The translations under genes were made by a program, and so were the position numbers. DNA of 64,000 nucleotides, taken from CAIRDP01 sp037138335 (lineage in GTDB: Bacteria; Bacteroidota; Bacteroidia; Bacteroidales; FEN-979). The notes beneath the pieces are model-generated. The model saw nothing but the letters and a program-made list of their open reading frames with translations. It made no database searches and was not told the origin of the DNA. Below, piece by piece: positions 15,037-23,709 of this stretch. How positions within the stretch are numbered: the first letter of the stretch is position 1; the number at the start of each line of letters is the position of its first letter. Location: NCBI GenBank assembly GCA_037138335.1, contig JBAXIO010000017.1, positions 1 through 64,000 of the forward strand, written 5' to 3'.

Positions 15037-15837
15037 TTATTTAAACGGCGAATCGGGCTCCTTGGCCATATGGTTGTATACCATCCCGTCCATAAACTTC
15101 GGGAAGAACTTGTTAAGGAGGACTGTGAGTTTTCCCATGGTCGTGAGGACTATCCTGTCGCGGCGTTTTTCTATGGCGTCGCAGATATGCGAAGCTACCG
15201 TTTCGGCAGGCATGAGTTTACTTTCGTCAAGGGGTGTCTCACCCTGGGAAGAACCGTCTTTCGACAGGGCTACATTGCGGATGTTACTGGCTGTGAAGCC
15301 CGGACAGGCGATAAGGACATGAAGTCCCTTTTTCATGTTTTCTATGCGGATGACTTCGAGGAGCCCGTGCATGGCAAATTTCGAGGCTGAATACCCAGTG
15401 CGGCCAGGAAGGCCTTTATAACCGGCTACTGAAGAAACACCTGCAAGCGAGCCTTTGGTTTTCAGCAGGTATGGCAGGGCGAATTTGGAACAGTAGACTG
15501 TACCCCAGAAATTTGTATCCATGATCCGGCGGATCACGTCAACATCCAAATCTTCAAACAAGGCCCTCATTGAAATTCCTGCATTGTTGATGAGTACATC
15601 GATACGGCCGAATTTTTGCACGGCAGCTTCGATCAGGCGCCGGCAATCGTCTTCATGGGTCACGTCGGCCTGAACCGTAAGAAAGTCGGAAGTGTTCCAT
15701 GATGAAGTGAATTCTTCCAGCAGCCCGGTCCTCCTTGCCGCCAAAACGACTTTGGCTCCCCTGTTATGGGCTTCGATGGCCAGGGCCCTTCCTATCCCGG
15801 AAGAGGCTCCGGTTATGATGCTGACTTTGTTAAGCAT
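15037..15837 (-). CDS. SDR family oxidoreductase
   Basis: Classical short-chain dehydrogenase, 266 residues. It has the TGASSGIG cofactor motif (residues about 9-16), NNAG, a serine in 'GVSSVAGY' and YSASK (YxxxK). The C-terminal third carries the 'P.TMGKLTVLLNKFFPKF' type tail of the DltE/YqjQ-like subgroup, often membrane associated, whose substrates are largely unknown. A -7 box lies 17 bp upstream. It converges on xerD with a 13-bp gap. Confidence 0.85.
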   Translation of the reverse strand: MLNKVSIITGASSGIGRALAIEAHNRGAKVVLAARRTGLLEEFTSSWNTSDFLTVQADVTHEDDCRRLIEAAVQKFGRIDVLINNAGISMRALFEDLDVDVIRRIMDTNFWGTVYCSKFALPYLLKTKGSLAGVSSVAGYKGLPGRTGYSASKFAMHGLLEVIRIENMKKGLHVLIACPGFTASNIRNVALSKDGSSQGETPLDESKLMPAETVASHICDAIEKRRDRIVLTTMGKLTVLLNKFFPKFMDGMVYNHMAKEPDSPFK

Positions 15838-15853
15838 GGGTTAAAGTTTGGAG

Positions 15854-15861
15854 CAAAGATA
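15854..15861 (-). promoter_or_regulatory. -7 box of the SDR gene
   Basis: TATCTTTG on the minus strand fits TAnnTTTG, 17 bp before the start at 15837. No clear -33 TTG. Confidence 0.35.
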
Positions 15862-15868
15862 GGAAATG

Positions 15869-15924
15869 GAATTACGAATTACGATTTTCGAATTTATCCT
15901 GTATCCTGCATCCTGCATCTTGTA
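15869..15924. repeat. heptamer arrays GAATTAC and TCCTGCA in phase
   Basis: Eight contiguous 7-bp units: GAATTAC twice, GATTTTC, GAATTTA, then TCCTGTA, TCCTGCA twice and TCTTGTA. It lies between the divergent SDR and aminotransferase genes, 35 bp before the latter. Confidence 0.8.
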
Positions 15925-15958
15925 ACGGGAAATTAAGTAATTTCGTAAAAAAACTAAG

Positions 15959-17164
15959 ATGACCGAAAGGGAACTGTTCTACCGTTACCTGGGTTTGCCT
16001 GCATTCGGCCCTATGGCGCTTGACATTGTGAAAGCCGAAGGGGTTTATTTGTATGACCGGGGCGGAAAGGATTATATCGACCTTGTTTCCGGGATATCGG
16101 TCAGCAATGTGGGGCACAGGCATCCGCAGGTACTTGAAGCCATTCGTCAGCAGCTCGATGCATACTTATATGTTAATGTATACGGGGAGTTCATTCATTC
16201 GCCCCAGGTGAAACTGGCTGAAAAACTGGTGAGCCTCCTCCCCTCTTTACTGGATTCAGTGTATTTTGTGAATTCAGGAACCGAGGCAATAGAAGGAGCC
16301 ATGAAGCTGGCCAAGCGTTTCACCGGCCGCTCTGGGATTATTGCCTTTAAAAATGCCTACCATGGCTCGACCCAGGGTTCCCTGAGTATACTGGGGAATG
16401 AAAAGATGAAACAGGCTTTCCGTCCCCTGTTGCCGGATGTAAGTTTCCTTGAATTCAACAATTTCAGTGATCTTGAAAAGATAACCCGGCACACTGCCTG
16501 TGTCGTCACAGAAACCACCCAGTCGGAGGCCGGGCTGATCCTTCCAGCCGACGGTTTCATGTTTCAATTACGTAAACGATGTAATGAAACAGGCACACTG
16601 CTTGTTATTGATGATGTTCAGATGGGTTTCGGCCGGACCGGCAGTTTTTTCAGTTTCGAACCTTACGGGATAGTGCCGGATATACTGGTCCTGGCCAAAG
16701 CCCTTGGTGCCGGCATGCCCCTGGGAGCCTTCATAGCCCCTAAAAATATTATGGAAAGCCTGGCGTTTAATCCTGAACTGGGGCATATAACCACCTTCGG
16801 GGGCCACCCGGTAAGCTGTGCAGCCGCCATAGCGGGGATAGACGTCCTCCTGGGAGGCCAACATCCGCAGGCCGCTGAGGAGAAAGGAATACTCATTGAG
16901 GGTATGCTCTCTGAAGCCCTTCAAAAAGGGTTAATCTCAGGTATCCGGCGTAAAGGCCTGGCGCATGGGATAGACCTTGCCGATGTCTCCAAACGCAAAG
17001 TTTTCCTGGATTCCTGTCTTGACCATGGAGTTCTAATTGATTACTATCTTTTTAAACCTGCAACTTTCAGGATCGCACCTCCTCTTGTTATCAGCGGGGA
17101 GGAGATCAATGAAGGGATGGGCAGGCTCTTGAAGGCGTTGGCTTCAACTTACCTGGGAGTTTAA
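15959..17164 (+). CDS. class III PLP-dependent aminotransferase
   Basis: A 401-residue fold-type I aminotransferase of the acetylornithine/ornithine/4-aminobutyrate group. Seen motifs are VNSGTEAIEGAMKLA (residues about 105-119), the YHGST loop, the PLP-contacting IDDVQMGFGRTG (about 218-229) and the Schiff-base lysine K247 in LAKALGAGM. Which amine is used cannot be told: no arginine, GABA or lysine pathway genes adjoin it, and its single-gene setting is typical of the 'aspartate aminotransferase family' members in Bacteroidota. Its stop overlaps the convergent T9SS protein gene by 4 bp. Confidence 0.87.
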   Translation: MTERELFYRYLGLPAFGPMALDIVKAEGVYLYDRGGKDYIDLVSGISVSNVGHRHPQVLEAIRQQLDAYLYVNVYGEFIHSPQVKLAEKLVSLLPSLLDSVYFVNSGTEAIEGAMKLAKRFTGRSGIIAFKNAYHGSTQGSLSILGNEKMKQAFRPLLPDVSFLEFNNFSDLEKITRHTACVVTETTQSEAGLILPADGFMFQLRKRCNETGTLLVIDDVQMGFGRTGSFFSFEPYGIVPDILVLAKALGAGMPLGAFIAPKNIMESLAFNPELGHITTFGGHPVSCAAAIAGIDVLLGGQHPQAAEEKGILIEGMLSEALQKGLISGIRRKGLAHGIDLADVSKRKVFLDSCLDHGVLIDYYLFKPATFRIAPPLVISGEEINEGMGRLLKALASTYLGV

Positions 17165-18861
17165 TTGATTTTTGCAATCCCCAGATTGCCGCTTTGTGAG
17201 CCGGACACAATGCTGATAAAATAGTATCCAGAGGGTATGCCTGAACCGGAAAGGCTTGCGTGATGGGCTCCCTTATCCTGGTAAGATGAAACAATAGTTT
17301 TTACTGTTCTTCCGCTGACATCGAAAAGCGATATGGTTACAAAATTATTTTCAGGCAAATAATAATCAATTGTTGCATTTTCCCTGAGCGGGCAGGGATG
17401 TGCCGAAATCTGGATGCCTGAATTCCCGGGTGGTATGTCAGAGATGCCTATTGTGGAAGGGGTTATTGTGCTGAAATATACATCCTCCTCAAAGTTGAGT
17501 GTATTGGTCCAGGCAAGATATGCCTTGCTGTTATCGGAGGCCATTGAAATATAATCTCCCATTTTTGCCTGTTGAGGCCACCCTATACGGGAGTCGAAAA
17601 GAGGCGACAGTTTCTGGTTCAACGACCAGCTTATTCCCTGGTTCAGGGAGTAGGAATAGTAAAGGGCCGATAACAGCGAACCCGGTGGTGAGTCGCGTGT
17701 ATCGAGCCAGACCGCATCTATTCTCCCGTTTGGCGCCACCGACATGGTCCCGAACCATTGGTAGCTATCGGTTCCCGGGTCATCGTTTACTCTCACAGGT
17801 GCGCTCCAGGTAAGGCCTCCGTCGGTGCTGCGGGTGAACATCACATCGGCTGAATCACTGTTGGAGTATCTCGCAACAGTTGATAAAAGGTAAACATTAT
17901 CGTTAGCAGGGCCGCCTGAATGGTCTACGGCAATACTGATCTGTCCCGACAAACCTCCCGGATTAACAAGCTGTCCGTAGGTTACCTGCCCGTCGAGGTC
18001 AACCATCGACATATGCCATTCAGGAATTGAATCGGGATACTGGGCGGCTGTCGATTTTAAAACTATTATCCCGTAAAAATCGGTCCGTCCTGTGGTGTAT
18101 ACTTCCCCGTTATTGCCAATAGCCATTGTCCCCCAGTAAGGGTTTCCGGGGATGTCGGTGCAATTCTCAAAGGTAGCCCCGTTATCGGTTGAACGGATGA
18201 AGGAGCCCTGGCAGGAAGTGAAAGATTCATTCCAGTCGGAATATACATTCCCTGTCCCGGGTCCGCCGCTGCGGTCGATGACCATCCATTGCTTGTCTCC
18301 GCCAAATGCATCTATGCCTGAATCCCAGGAAGATCCCCCATTGTCGCTTTTAAAAACTTTGCAATAATAACTGCCTCCATCGGAAGTCAGGCTGTTGTAA
18401 TACACATATCCAAGGTCATCTCCATCAAGCACCGGGTCGCTTCTGAAGGTCCCGGGCGTGATAACACCCGGAAAAGTCCAGGTGAGCCCGCCATCACCGG
18501 AATACGCGTAGCCCGCCTGCCTGAAATTACTGAGGACATTGTCAAATTGGCGCCAGCCAATAGCAATGTGCTGGGGATCGGTGGTATTGATACTCATGGA
18601 AGGTTCATTTGCCGCATCACCTGATATGTTGTCACCATTTGCATCCACATTGACCTGAACCATCGTAAAACCGGTGCTTTTCAGGCGGGGGGCAGTTGTG
18701 TGCGGGGCTGACCGGGGTGACATATATGGCTGATCCTGCACCTCATGGTGCAACCGGCCTATTGATCTCGCATTATCGTTTCCCTGCTGGGAAAAAGAAT
18801 AAAATGGGGTGAGAAGCATCAAGGCCACAAACACTCTCCTATAAATGGATTTTGATTTCAT
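17161..18861 (-). CDS. T9SS-sorted BNR/sialidase-like beta-propeller protein
   Basis: Signal peptide, then a six-bladed BNR-type propeller (residues about 70-470) with repeated Asp-box units such as 'SGDGGLTW', 'STDNGATF' and 'STDGGLTWS', and a C-terminal T9SS type A sorting domain of about 80 residues ('SLFDVSGRTVKTI', 'SGYYFISI'). The architecture is like exo-alpha-sialidases, but I do not see the arginine triad clearly, so enzymatic activity is unproven; many such proteins are binding propellers. Secreted to the cell surface by T9SS. It stands alone, converging on the aminotransferase gene. Confidence 0.75.
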   Translation of the reverse strand: MKSKSIYRRVFVALMLLTPFYSFSQQGNDNARSIGRLHHEVQDQPYMSPRSAPHTTAPRLKSTGFTMVQVNVDANGDNISGDAANEPSMSINTTDPQHIAIGWRQFDNVLSNFRQAGYAYSGDGGLTWTFPGVITPGTFRSDPVLDGDDLGYVYYNSLTSDGGSYYCKVFKSDNGGSSWDSGIDAFGGDKQWMVIDRSGGPGTGNVYSDWNESFTSCQGSFIRSTDNGATFENCTDIPGNPYWGTMAIGNNGEVYTTGRTDFYGIIVLKSTAAQYPDSIPEWHMSMVDLDGQVTYGQLVNPGGLSGQISIAVDHSGGPANDNVYLLSTVARYSNSDSADVMFTRSTDGGLTWSAPVRVNDDPGTDSYQWFGTMSVAPNGRIDAVWLDTRDSPPGSLLSALYYSYSLNQGISWSLNQKLSPLFDSRIGWPQQAKMGDYISMASDNSKAYLAWTNTLNFEEDVYFSTITPSTIGISDIPPGNSGIQISAHPCPLRENATIDYYLPENNFVTISLFDVSGRTVKTIVSSYQDKGAHHASLSGSGIPSGYYFISIVSGSQSGNLGIAKIN

Positions 18862-18875
18862 GATGTGAAGGTAGG

Positions 18876-18883
18876 CAAAATTA
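18876..18883 (-). promoter_or_regulatory. -7 box of the BNR protein gene
   Basis: TAATTTTG on the minus strand, 15 bp before the start at 18861; no -33 TTG seen. Confidence 0.3.
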
Positions 18884-18956
18884 GGCGGCGCCGGCCCTTT
18901 ATATAAAGTGTTTATTTCGAAACAGATTTAAAACAGTATTTCCCCGACTTAATTAT

Positions 18957-18964
18957 TACTTTTG
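18957..18964 (+). promoter_or_regulatory. -7 box of the YncE-like gene
   Basis: TACTTTTG matches TAnnTTTG and is 64 bp before the ATG at 19028, giving a moderate leader; -33 element not clear. Confidence 0.35.
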
Positions 18965-19027
18965 TTTACTGCTGTTTTCACAGGCAGAAATAAACAATGT
19001 TATTTAAACCAATATTGACCACGAAGT

Positions 19028-20029
19028 ATGAAAACAATAAAATTTTTGCTGATCATCGCTGCTTTCTGTGCTTTCCAGGCTGCCCAGGCACAAAAATCCG
19101 AATATAAGGTATTGAAAAACATATCCCTTGAAGGTGATGCCGGCTGGGATTACCTGTTAGCAGATGATGCGACCCAGAGGCTATACGTATCCCACGGGAC
19201 CATGGTACAGGTACTGGACATTAAAACAGAGAAACTGATTGGTACCATTACAGGTACACCCGGAGTTCACGGGATAGCCATCGCGATAGAGTTTGGCAAA
19301 GGATTCATCACGGCCGGCCGGCTGGACTCGGTAGTCGTTTTTGATCTTAAAACCCTGCAGGTGACAGCAAAGATCAAGACCGATAAAAACCCGGATGCTG
19401 TGTTATATGACCCATACAGCAAAAGGATATTTACTTTTAACGGGCGAGGCAGTTCAGTAACTGCCATTGATGCCAAAACGAATGAAGTTGCAGGCACTAT
19501 GCCGGTTTCCGGTAAACCTGAAGCCGCAGTTTCTGACGGAAAGGGCAATATCTTTGTAAATATCGAAGACAAATCCAACATCACGAAATTTGATGCAAAG
19601 TCCCTAAAGATTCAAGCGGAATGGCCGCTGGATCCGGGCAAGGAGCCTTCGGGCCTGGCAATAGACCTGAAGACAAACAGGTTGTTTTCAGCCTGCGGAG
19701 ATTCCAAGACCATAGTGGTAATGGATTGTACAAACGGCAAGATCATTGCCTCCCTCCCTATGGGTGACGGATGCGACGGCCTGGTTTTTATCAAAGAGGA
19801 CCAAAACATAGCAGCTTCATGCGGAGAAGGAGTGCTGACGGTAGTTCACCAGAAAAGCCCGAAAGATTACATCGTGGTCCAGACTTTACCAACCCGGAAA
19901 AGTGCAAGGACCATTACATACAGTGAAGCTGAGAACAAGATATACATGTCTTCAGCTGATGTGACCATGGAAAATAACCACAGAAAGATGACCCCGGGAA
20001 GTTTCCAGGTTGTTGTGGTAGGAAAGTAA
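19028..20029 (+). CDS. periplasmic YncE-like beta-propeller protein
   Basis: A signal peptide ending AQAQ (residue 22) is followed by about seven YVTN-type blades ('TQRLYVSHGTMVQVLDIKT', 'SKRIFTFNGRG.SVTAIDAKT', 'TNRLFSACGDSKTIVVMD'). Proteins of this group are exported seven-bladed propellers whose ligands are mostly unknown; some bind nucleic acid or metal-related cofactors. No lipobox, so it is probably soluble periplasmic or secreted. The aat start follows after 10 bp, so the two are likely co-transcribed without an evident functional link. Confidence 0.78.
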   Translation: MKTIKFLLIIAAFCAFQAAQAQKSEYKVLKNISLEGDAGWDYLLADDATQRLYVSHGTMVQVLDIKTEKLIGTITGTPGVHGIAIAIEFGKGFITAGRLDSVVVFDLKTLQVTAKIKTDKNPDAVLYDPYSKRIFTFNGRGSSVTAIDAKTNEVAGTMPVSGKPEAAVSDGKGNIFVNIEDKSNITKFDAKSLKIQAEWPLDPGKEPSGLAIDLKTNRLFSACGDSKTIVVMDCTNGKIIASLPMGDGCDGLVFIKEDQNIAASCGEGVLTVVHQKSPKDYIVVQTLPTRKSARTITYSEAENKIYMSSADVTMENNHRKMTPGSFQVVVVGK

Positions 20030-20039
20030 ACCCTGTTCA

Positions 20040-20726
20040 ATGCCTGTTTATCTTCTTCCCGAGGAGCCGGTCTTTCCACCTCCCTCTGAAGCTGAACCGG
20101 ACGGATTATTGGCTATAGGCGGTGATCTGTCCGCTGCAAGGCTGCTTAAAGCCTATGCTGATGGCATATTCCCCTGGTTCAGGGATGAGGAAGATATTTT
20201 CTGGTTCTCCCCCGACCCGAGGATGGTTTTATTCCCTGGTGAAATGAAGGTTTCCGAATCTCTCAAACGCCTGATCAGGAGCCGTAAATTCGAGATCAGG
20301 GCCGACAGTTCGTTTCAGCAGGTTATTGAAGCCTGTGCCGAAGCGCCCCGTGATGGACAGGAGGGTACCTGGATTGACGGGGATTTTATCGAGGCGTATG
20401 CCAGGCTTCACAAACTTGGCTTTGCCCATTCATTTGAAGCATACCTCAATGGCGAACTTGCGGGCGGGTTATATGGGGTTTCGATAGGACGTGCCTTTTT
20501 TGGTGAAAGCATGTTTCACAAAGCAAACGACGCATCCAAGGTAGCTTTCTATTATATGGTAGAGAAAATAAAAACCTGGCAGTTTCATTTCATCGACTGC
20601 CAGGTTGAGACTGATCTCTTAAAACGCTTGGGGGCGCGCCAGGTTCCCAGGACCGAATACCTGGAAAGACTGGCGTCAGCCACTGAATTCCCGACCCATC
20701 AAGGTGCCTGGGCTTTACAGGCCTAG
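20040..20726 (+). CDS. aat: leucyl/phenylalanyl-tRNA--protein transferase
   Basis: Cytoplasmic Aat transfers Leu or Phe from aminoacyl-tRNA to proteins with N-terminal Arg or Lys, marking them for ClpS/ClpAP. The family signature is complete: 'PDGLLAIGGDLS' (residues about 21-32), 'AYADGIFPWF', 'WFSPDPRMVL', the 'GTWIDGDFIEAYARLH' catalytic loop, 'EAYLNGELAGGLYGVSIGRAFFGESMF' region and 'HFIDCQ'. 228 residues is normal. The cognate adaptor gene clpS is in the same window at 4555. Its 3' end overlaps the convergent C1 peptidase gene by 12 bp. Confidence 0.95.
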   Translation: MPVYLLPEEPVFPPPSEAEPDGLLAIGGDLSAARLLKAYADGIFPWFRDEEDIFWFSPDPRMVLFPGEMKVSESLKRLIRSRKFEIRADSSFQQVIEACAEAPRDGQEGTWIDGDFIEAYARLHKLGFAHSFEAYLNGELAGGLYGVSIGRAFFGESMFHKANDASKVAFYYMVEKIKTWQFHFIDCQVETDLLKRLGARQVPRTEYLERLASATEFPTHQGAWALQA

Positions 20727-21914
20727 CTTCTTCCTGATCTCCCCGGGAATGGCATTCTTATTAACCATGATATCCATGGTTTTAAGCATCACATATGCTT
20801 CTGATGCATAAAAATACCCTTTGTACTTGTGGTCATCCAGCCCCCAGGAATTTTTTACTATATAATATTTATTTCCATTCTGGTCTTTGGCGATACCCGT
20901 GATCTGCATCCCATGGTCATCGGTTGTCTGGTAGTTGTCAAACTCAAGCTGGCGCAATTCCTGGGTGATCTTTTTCTCGGGAACGGGTTTGTCAAATTTA
21001 TATAACAGCTTGTCTTTTTCAGCATCGGTCATCTTTGCCCATTTTGCCTGCTCCAAGCCGGCAAGCTCGGGGGTGTTTTTATCGGGGACGACGGCAACCC
21101 CGTTCTTCCAGGAGAAGCCCTTTTCGCTTACATCGGCACCCCAGACCACGGTATAACCGTTTTCTATTGAATTGTCGATGATAGCGATCAGGTCGTTTAC
21201 AGGTACATTATAATCCCCTTCCATGAGCCAGTTATCGGGCACTTCCAGGACGAATTTGGAATAAAAAGGATGGTGGGTGTATGATGTAAGTTCAACATAA
21301 TCGTCGGCATTCAGGCCCATCATACCTGCAAAAGTCTGAGGGGTATAAGTCTTTCCTTTATAGGTAAATGAGGCAGGTGCCTTGCCAAGGTATGCATCCA
21401 GGATACCTTCGAACCCTGCATGCCATACCGGGGTGAGTTTTTTGTTCGGATTTTTAACAACGGCATCCACATAGGCTGAAAGCACTGCATCCATCTCGCC
21501 GTGAACTGGAAGTTTTTCGCCAATGGTAAGGCCGTTGAAAGCTTCTTCGGGAACCATACCGTAATTCTTCAGTACATAAGTTACGTCGTGGGCAGCGCCG
21601 CCGCCCCCAAAATTATGTTTGCCTTCAAAACGCACATAGATATTTGCTTTATCGGCATAACACTGGCGAACGCAATACATTTCGGAAAGGTCAAATGTGT
21701 CTTTCCCTGTTCGCAGCAGTTCTGATTCAAGGAATGAAATGGCTGAATAACTCCAGCAGGTCCCCGAACGGTTCTGGTTCTTGACACTTGTTGCCGGTAA
21801 TTGCTTTACTACTGTGAACTGGTAGGCAGAGTCGGCTTTCTTTTCTTTATCCTGGGCAAAACCTGTTGCCGCAAGGAACAGTAACGGGAGGAGAATGAGT
21901 GCGGGTTGTTTCAT
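20715..21914 (-). CDS. secreted C1B (bleomycin hydrolase/PepC) family cysteine peptidase
   Basis: A papain-fold aminopeptidase of the PepC/bleomycin hydrolase group, 399 residues. The catalytic set is visible: Q47 of the oxyanion hole, C53 in GTCWSYSA, H334 in DDHGMQITG and N355 in KNSWG. Unlike classical cytosolic PepC it carries an N-terminal signal peptide ending GFAQ, so it works in the periplasm or outside the cell, and the extra-long C-terminal gate residue is replaced by a short tail ending KLGL. It probably trims peptides for uptake. A two-element promoter lies just upstream. Confidence 0.87.
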   Translation of the reverse strand: MKQPALILLPLLFLAATGFAQDKEKKADSAYQFTVVKQLPATSVKNQNRSGTCWSYSAISFLESELLRTGKDTFDLSEMYCVRQCYADKANIYVRFEGKHNFGGGGAAHDVTYVLKNYGMVPEEAFNGLTIGEKLPVHGEMDAVLSAYVDAVVKNPNKKLTPVWHAGFEGILDAYLGKAPASFTYKGKTYTPQTFAGMMGLNADDYVELTSYTHHPFYSKFVLEVPDNWLMEGDYNVPVNDLIAIIDNSIENGYTVVWGADVSEKGFSWKNGVAVVPDKNTPELAGLEQAKWAKMTDAEKDKLLYKFDKPVPEKKITQELRQLEFDNYQTTDDHGMQITGIAKDQNGNKYYIVKNSWGLDDHKYKGYFYASEAYVMLKTMDIMVNKNAIPGEIRKKLGL

Positions 21915-21953
21915 GAGATATACTTTGTTAGGTTGACTGGCGCCAAAAATACT

Positions 21954-21985
21954 GACATTCCCCTCTCACTCACAAACTAATCGGT
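21954..21985 (-). promoter_or_regulatory. promoter of the C1 peptidase gene
   Basis: Minus-strand TTG (21983-21985), a 21-bp spacer and TATTTTTG (21954-21961), 40 bp before the start at 21914. Confidence 0.45.
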
Positions 21986-22020
21986 GAAGAAGGCGTTTTT
22001 GCCGATGATATCACCTGGAA

Positions 22021-22959
22021 CTATTCAAAAGGATGTTCCCTTTTGAAGTCAGGCTGGTAATGAGCCGTGCTCTCGATTCCCTGTATCCATCCATTGTCGA
22101 GGCCAAGAAGTTCCATTTCGTCTAAAACTATCCCGTATTCTTCACGGGAAAGCCCCCTGCCCAGAAATGGGTGGCCAATTACCCCCGGGGTCGGGTAGTA
22201 TTGCGACATCAGGGAAATGTGCAGTTTGGGTGAAATTTCCTCAGCGATATACCTTAACACCTGCAGGCTGTTCTGAACCTGGCCGGGGAGAACGAGATGA
22301 CGGATCACGATTCCTGATTCGGCCACACCATTAGCCGAAAGATGAAGAACAGATCCTTTCTGCCTGTACATCTCCCGTATCGCAGCTGTAGCTGTTTCAG
22401 GGTAGTCACCGGCCTTTGACAGGGACTTTGCAAGCAGGGGGTCCATATATTTAAAATCAGGCAGGTACACATCAATAATTCCTTCGAGGGAGCGCAATGT
22501 GCTTGCTTTATCGTAGCCATTGGTATTGTATACCCAGCGGGGAGAATAGCCGCTTTCTTTAACAGCCTGGATTATAATCTTCATCTGGGGAATGAAATGG
22601 GAAGGCGAAACAAAACCTACCATTCCGATTCCCCGGTCCAGGATAGATGTCACTTCAGCAACAATTTGAGAAAGTTCCATCCTGGATGAGGCCCTTGACC
22701 TACCGGTATCGCTGATCTGATGATTCTGGCAATAAATGCACTGAAGGTTGCAGTTTGTGAAAAAAATATTGCAGATTCCCCCAGGGCCCGATATTACTGG
22801 TTCCTCGCCTTTGTGGATGCATATCGAAGCAATGTTAAACGAAGCATCGCTGCGGCAAACGCCTGTTGGAGCCTCCAGGCGATCAACATGGCATTCCCGC
22901 GGGCATATTGCACAATCCCTTAGTTCTTCAAGCTGTTCCAGCAATTTTTTGGAAAACAT
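22021..22959 (-). CDS. radical SAM protein, PflA-related (COG1313)
   Basis: A radical SAM enzyme of the 'putative pyruvate formate-lyase activase' group COG1313. An N-terminal cysteine patch (CAICPRECHVDR...GVCRSD) precedes the SAM cluster motif CNLQCIYC; a TIM-barrel core continues to the end. The start is set at the ATG ending at 22959, since residues before it are not conserved. These proteins lack a known glycyl radical partner, and their substrate is unknown; members may activate or modify a protein. The gene has no GRE next to it (the one GRE of the window is 34 kb away and has its own activase). Confidence 0.75.
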   Translation of the reverse strand: MFSKKLLEQLEELRDCAICPRECHVDRLEAPTGVCRSDASFNIASICIHKGEEPVISGPGGICNIFFTNCNLQCIYCQNHQISDTGRSRASSRMELSQIVAEVTSILDRGIGMVGFVSPSHFIPQMKIIIQAVKESGYSPRWVYNTNGYDKASTLRSLEGIIDVYLPDFKYMDPLLAKSLSKAGDYPETATAAIREMYRQKGSVLHLSANGVAESGIVIRHLVLPGQVQNSLQVLRYIAEEISPKLHISLMSQYYPTPGVIGHPFLGRGLSREEYGIVLDEMELLGLDNGWIQGIESTAHYQPDFKREHPFE

Positions 22960-23058
22960 CCCGGCACGTTCTTTTTCATAACTTTGATTCCACAAATTTC
23001 GACAATTAATTCAATACAGCGCCTGTCGACCTTGGGGGGCGCAGCCAAAATCTAGCGG

Positions 23059-23709
23059 ATGTTCAACAAGTTTGATGATTATAAACATATTATCTGGGAC
23101 TGGAACGGTACCTTGCTTGACGATGCCTGGCTTTGCGTCGAAGTAATGAACGGCATGCTCGAAAAAAGAGGACTTAAAAGGGTTAGCCTGGATTTTTACC
23201 GTTCGGTTTTTACATTCCCGGTAAGGGATTATTACGAAAAGCTGGGTTATGATTTTGACAAAGAACCCTTCGAAGAAGTAGGTATGGAATTTATGGTGCT
23301 GTACAACCGGCGCCAGCACGAATGCAAGCTTCATCCCGAAGTTGTGAATGTGCTTGAGGCATTCAAACAGCAGGGCTTCGGGCAATCAATCCTCTCGGCC
23401 AGGGAGCAAAACGAACTGCTCACTGAGACTATAAACCTGGGAGTCGACAAATATTTTGACAGGATATACGGCCTGGATGACCATTACGCCCATGGGAAGA
23501 CGGATGTTGGCTTTCGGCTGATCTCTGACCTCGGCCTGCCCGCATCCTCTTTGCTTTTTATTGGAGATACCAGGCATGACGCCGAAGTTGCCTGTGAAAT
23601 TGGCATAGATTGCATCCTTATTCCCAACGGGCACCATAGCGAAGAAAGATTAAGGGCTTGCAGCTTCCCTCTGGCCGGAAGCCTGGATGAATTAATCAAC
23701 AGATTATGA
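23059..23709 (+). CDS. HAD-superfamily hydrolase, phosphoglycolate-phosphatase-like
   Basis: HAD phosphatase with a C1-type cap. Motif I reads DWNGTLLDD (residues about 13-21), so the usual second Asp (general acid) is Asn; motif II is ILSAREQ, and motif IV is IGDTRHDAEVA. This DWNGT form is common in Bacteroidota members of the family and may lower phosphatase activity or change specificity. The ATG of the next gene overlaps the stop codon (ATGA), so the gene is translationally coupled to three large secreted glycosidase-like proteins. A role in dephosphorylating a sugar released by them is plausible but inferred. Confidence 0.8.
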   Translation: MFNKFDDYKHIIWDWNGTLLDDAWLCVEVMNGMLEKRGLKRVSLDFYRSVFTFPVRDYYEKLGYDFDKEPFEEVGMEFMVLYNRRQHECKLHPEVVNVLEAFKQQGFGQSILSAREQNELLTETINLGVDKYFDRIYGLDDHYAHGKTDVGFRLISDLGLPASSLLFIGDTRHDAEVACEIGIDCILIPNGHHSEERLRACSFPLAGSLDELINRL

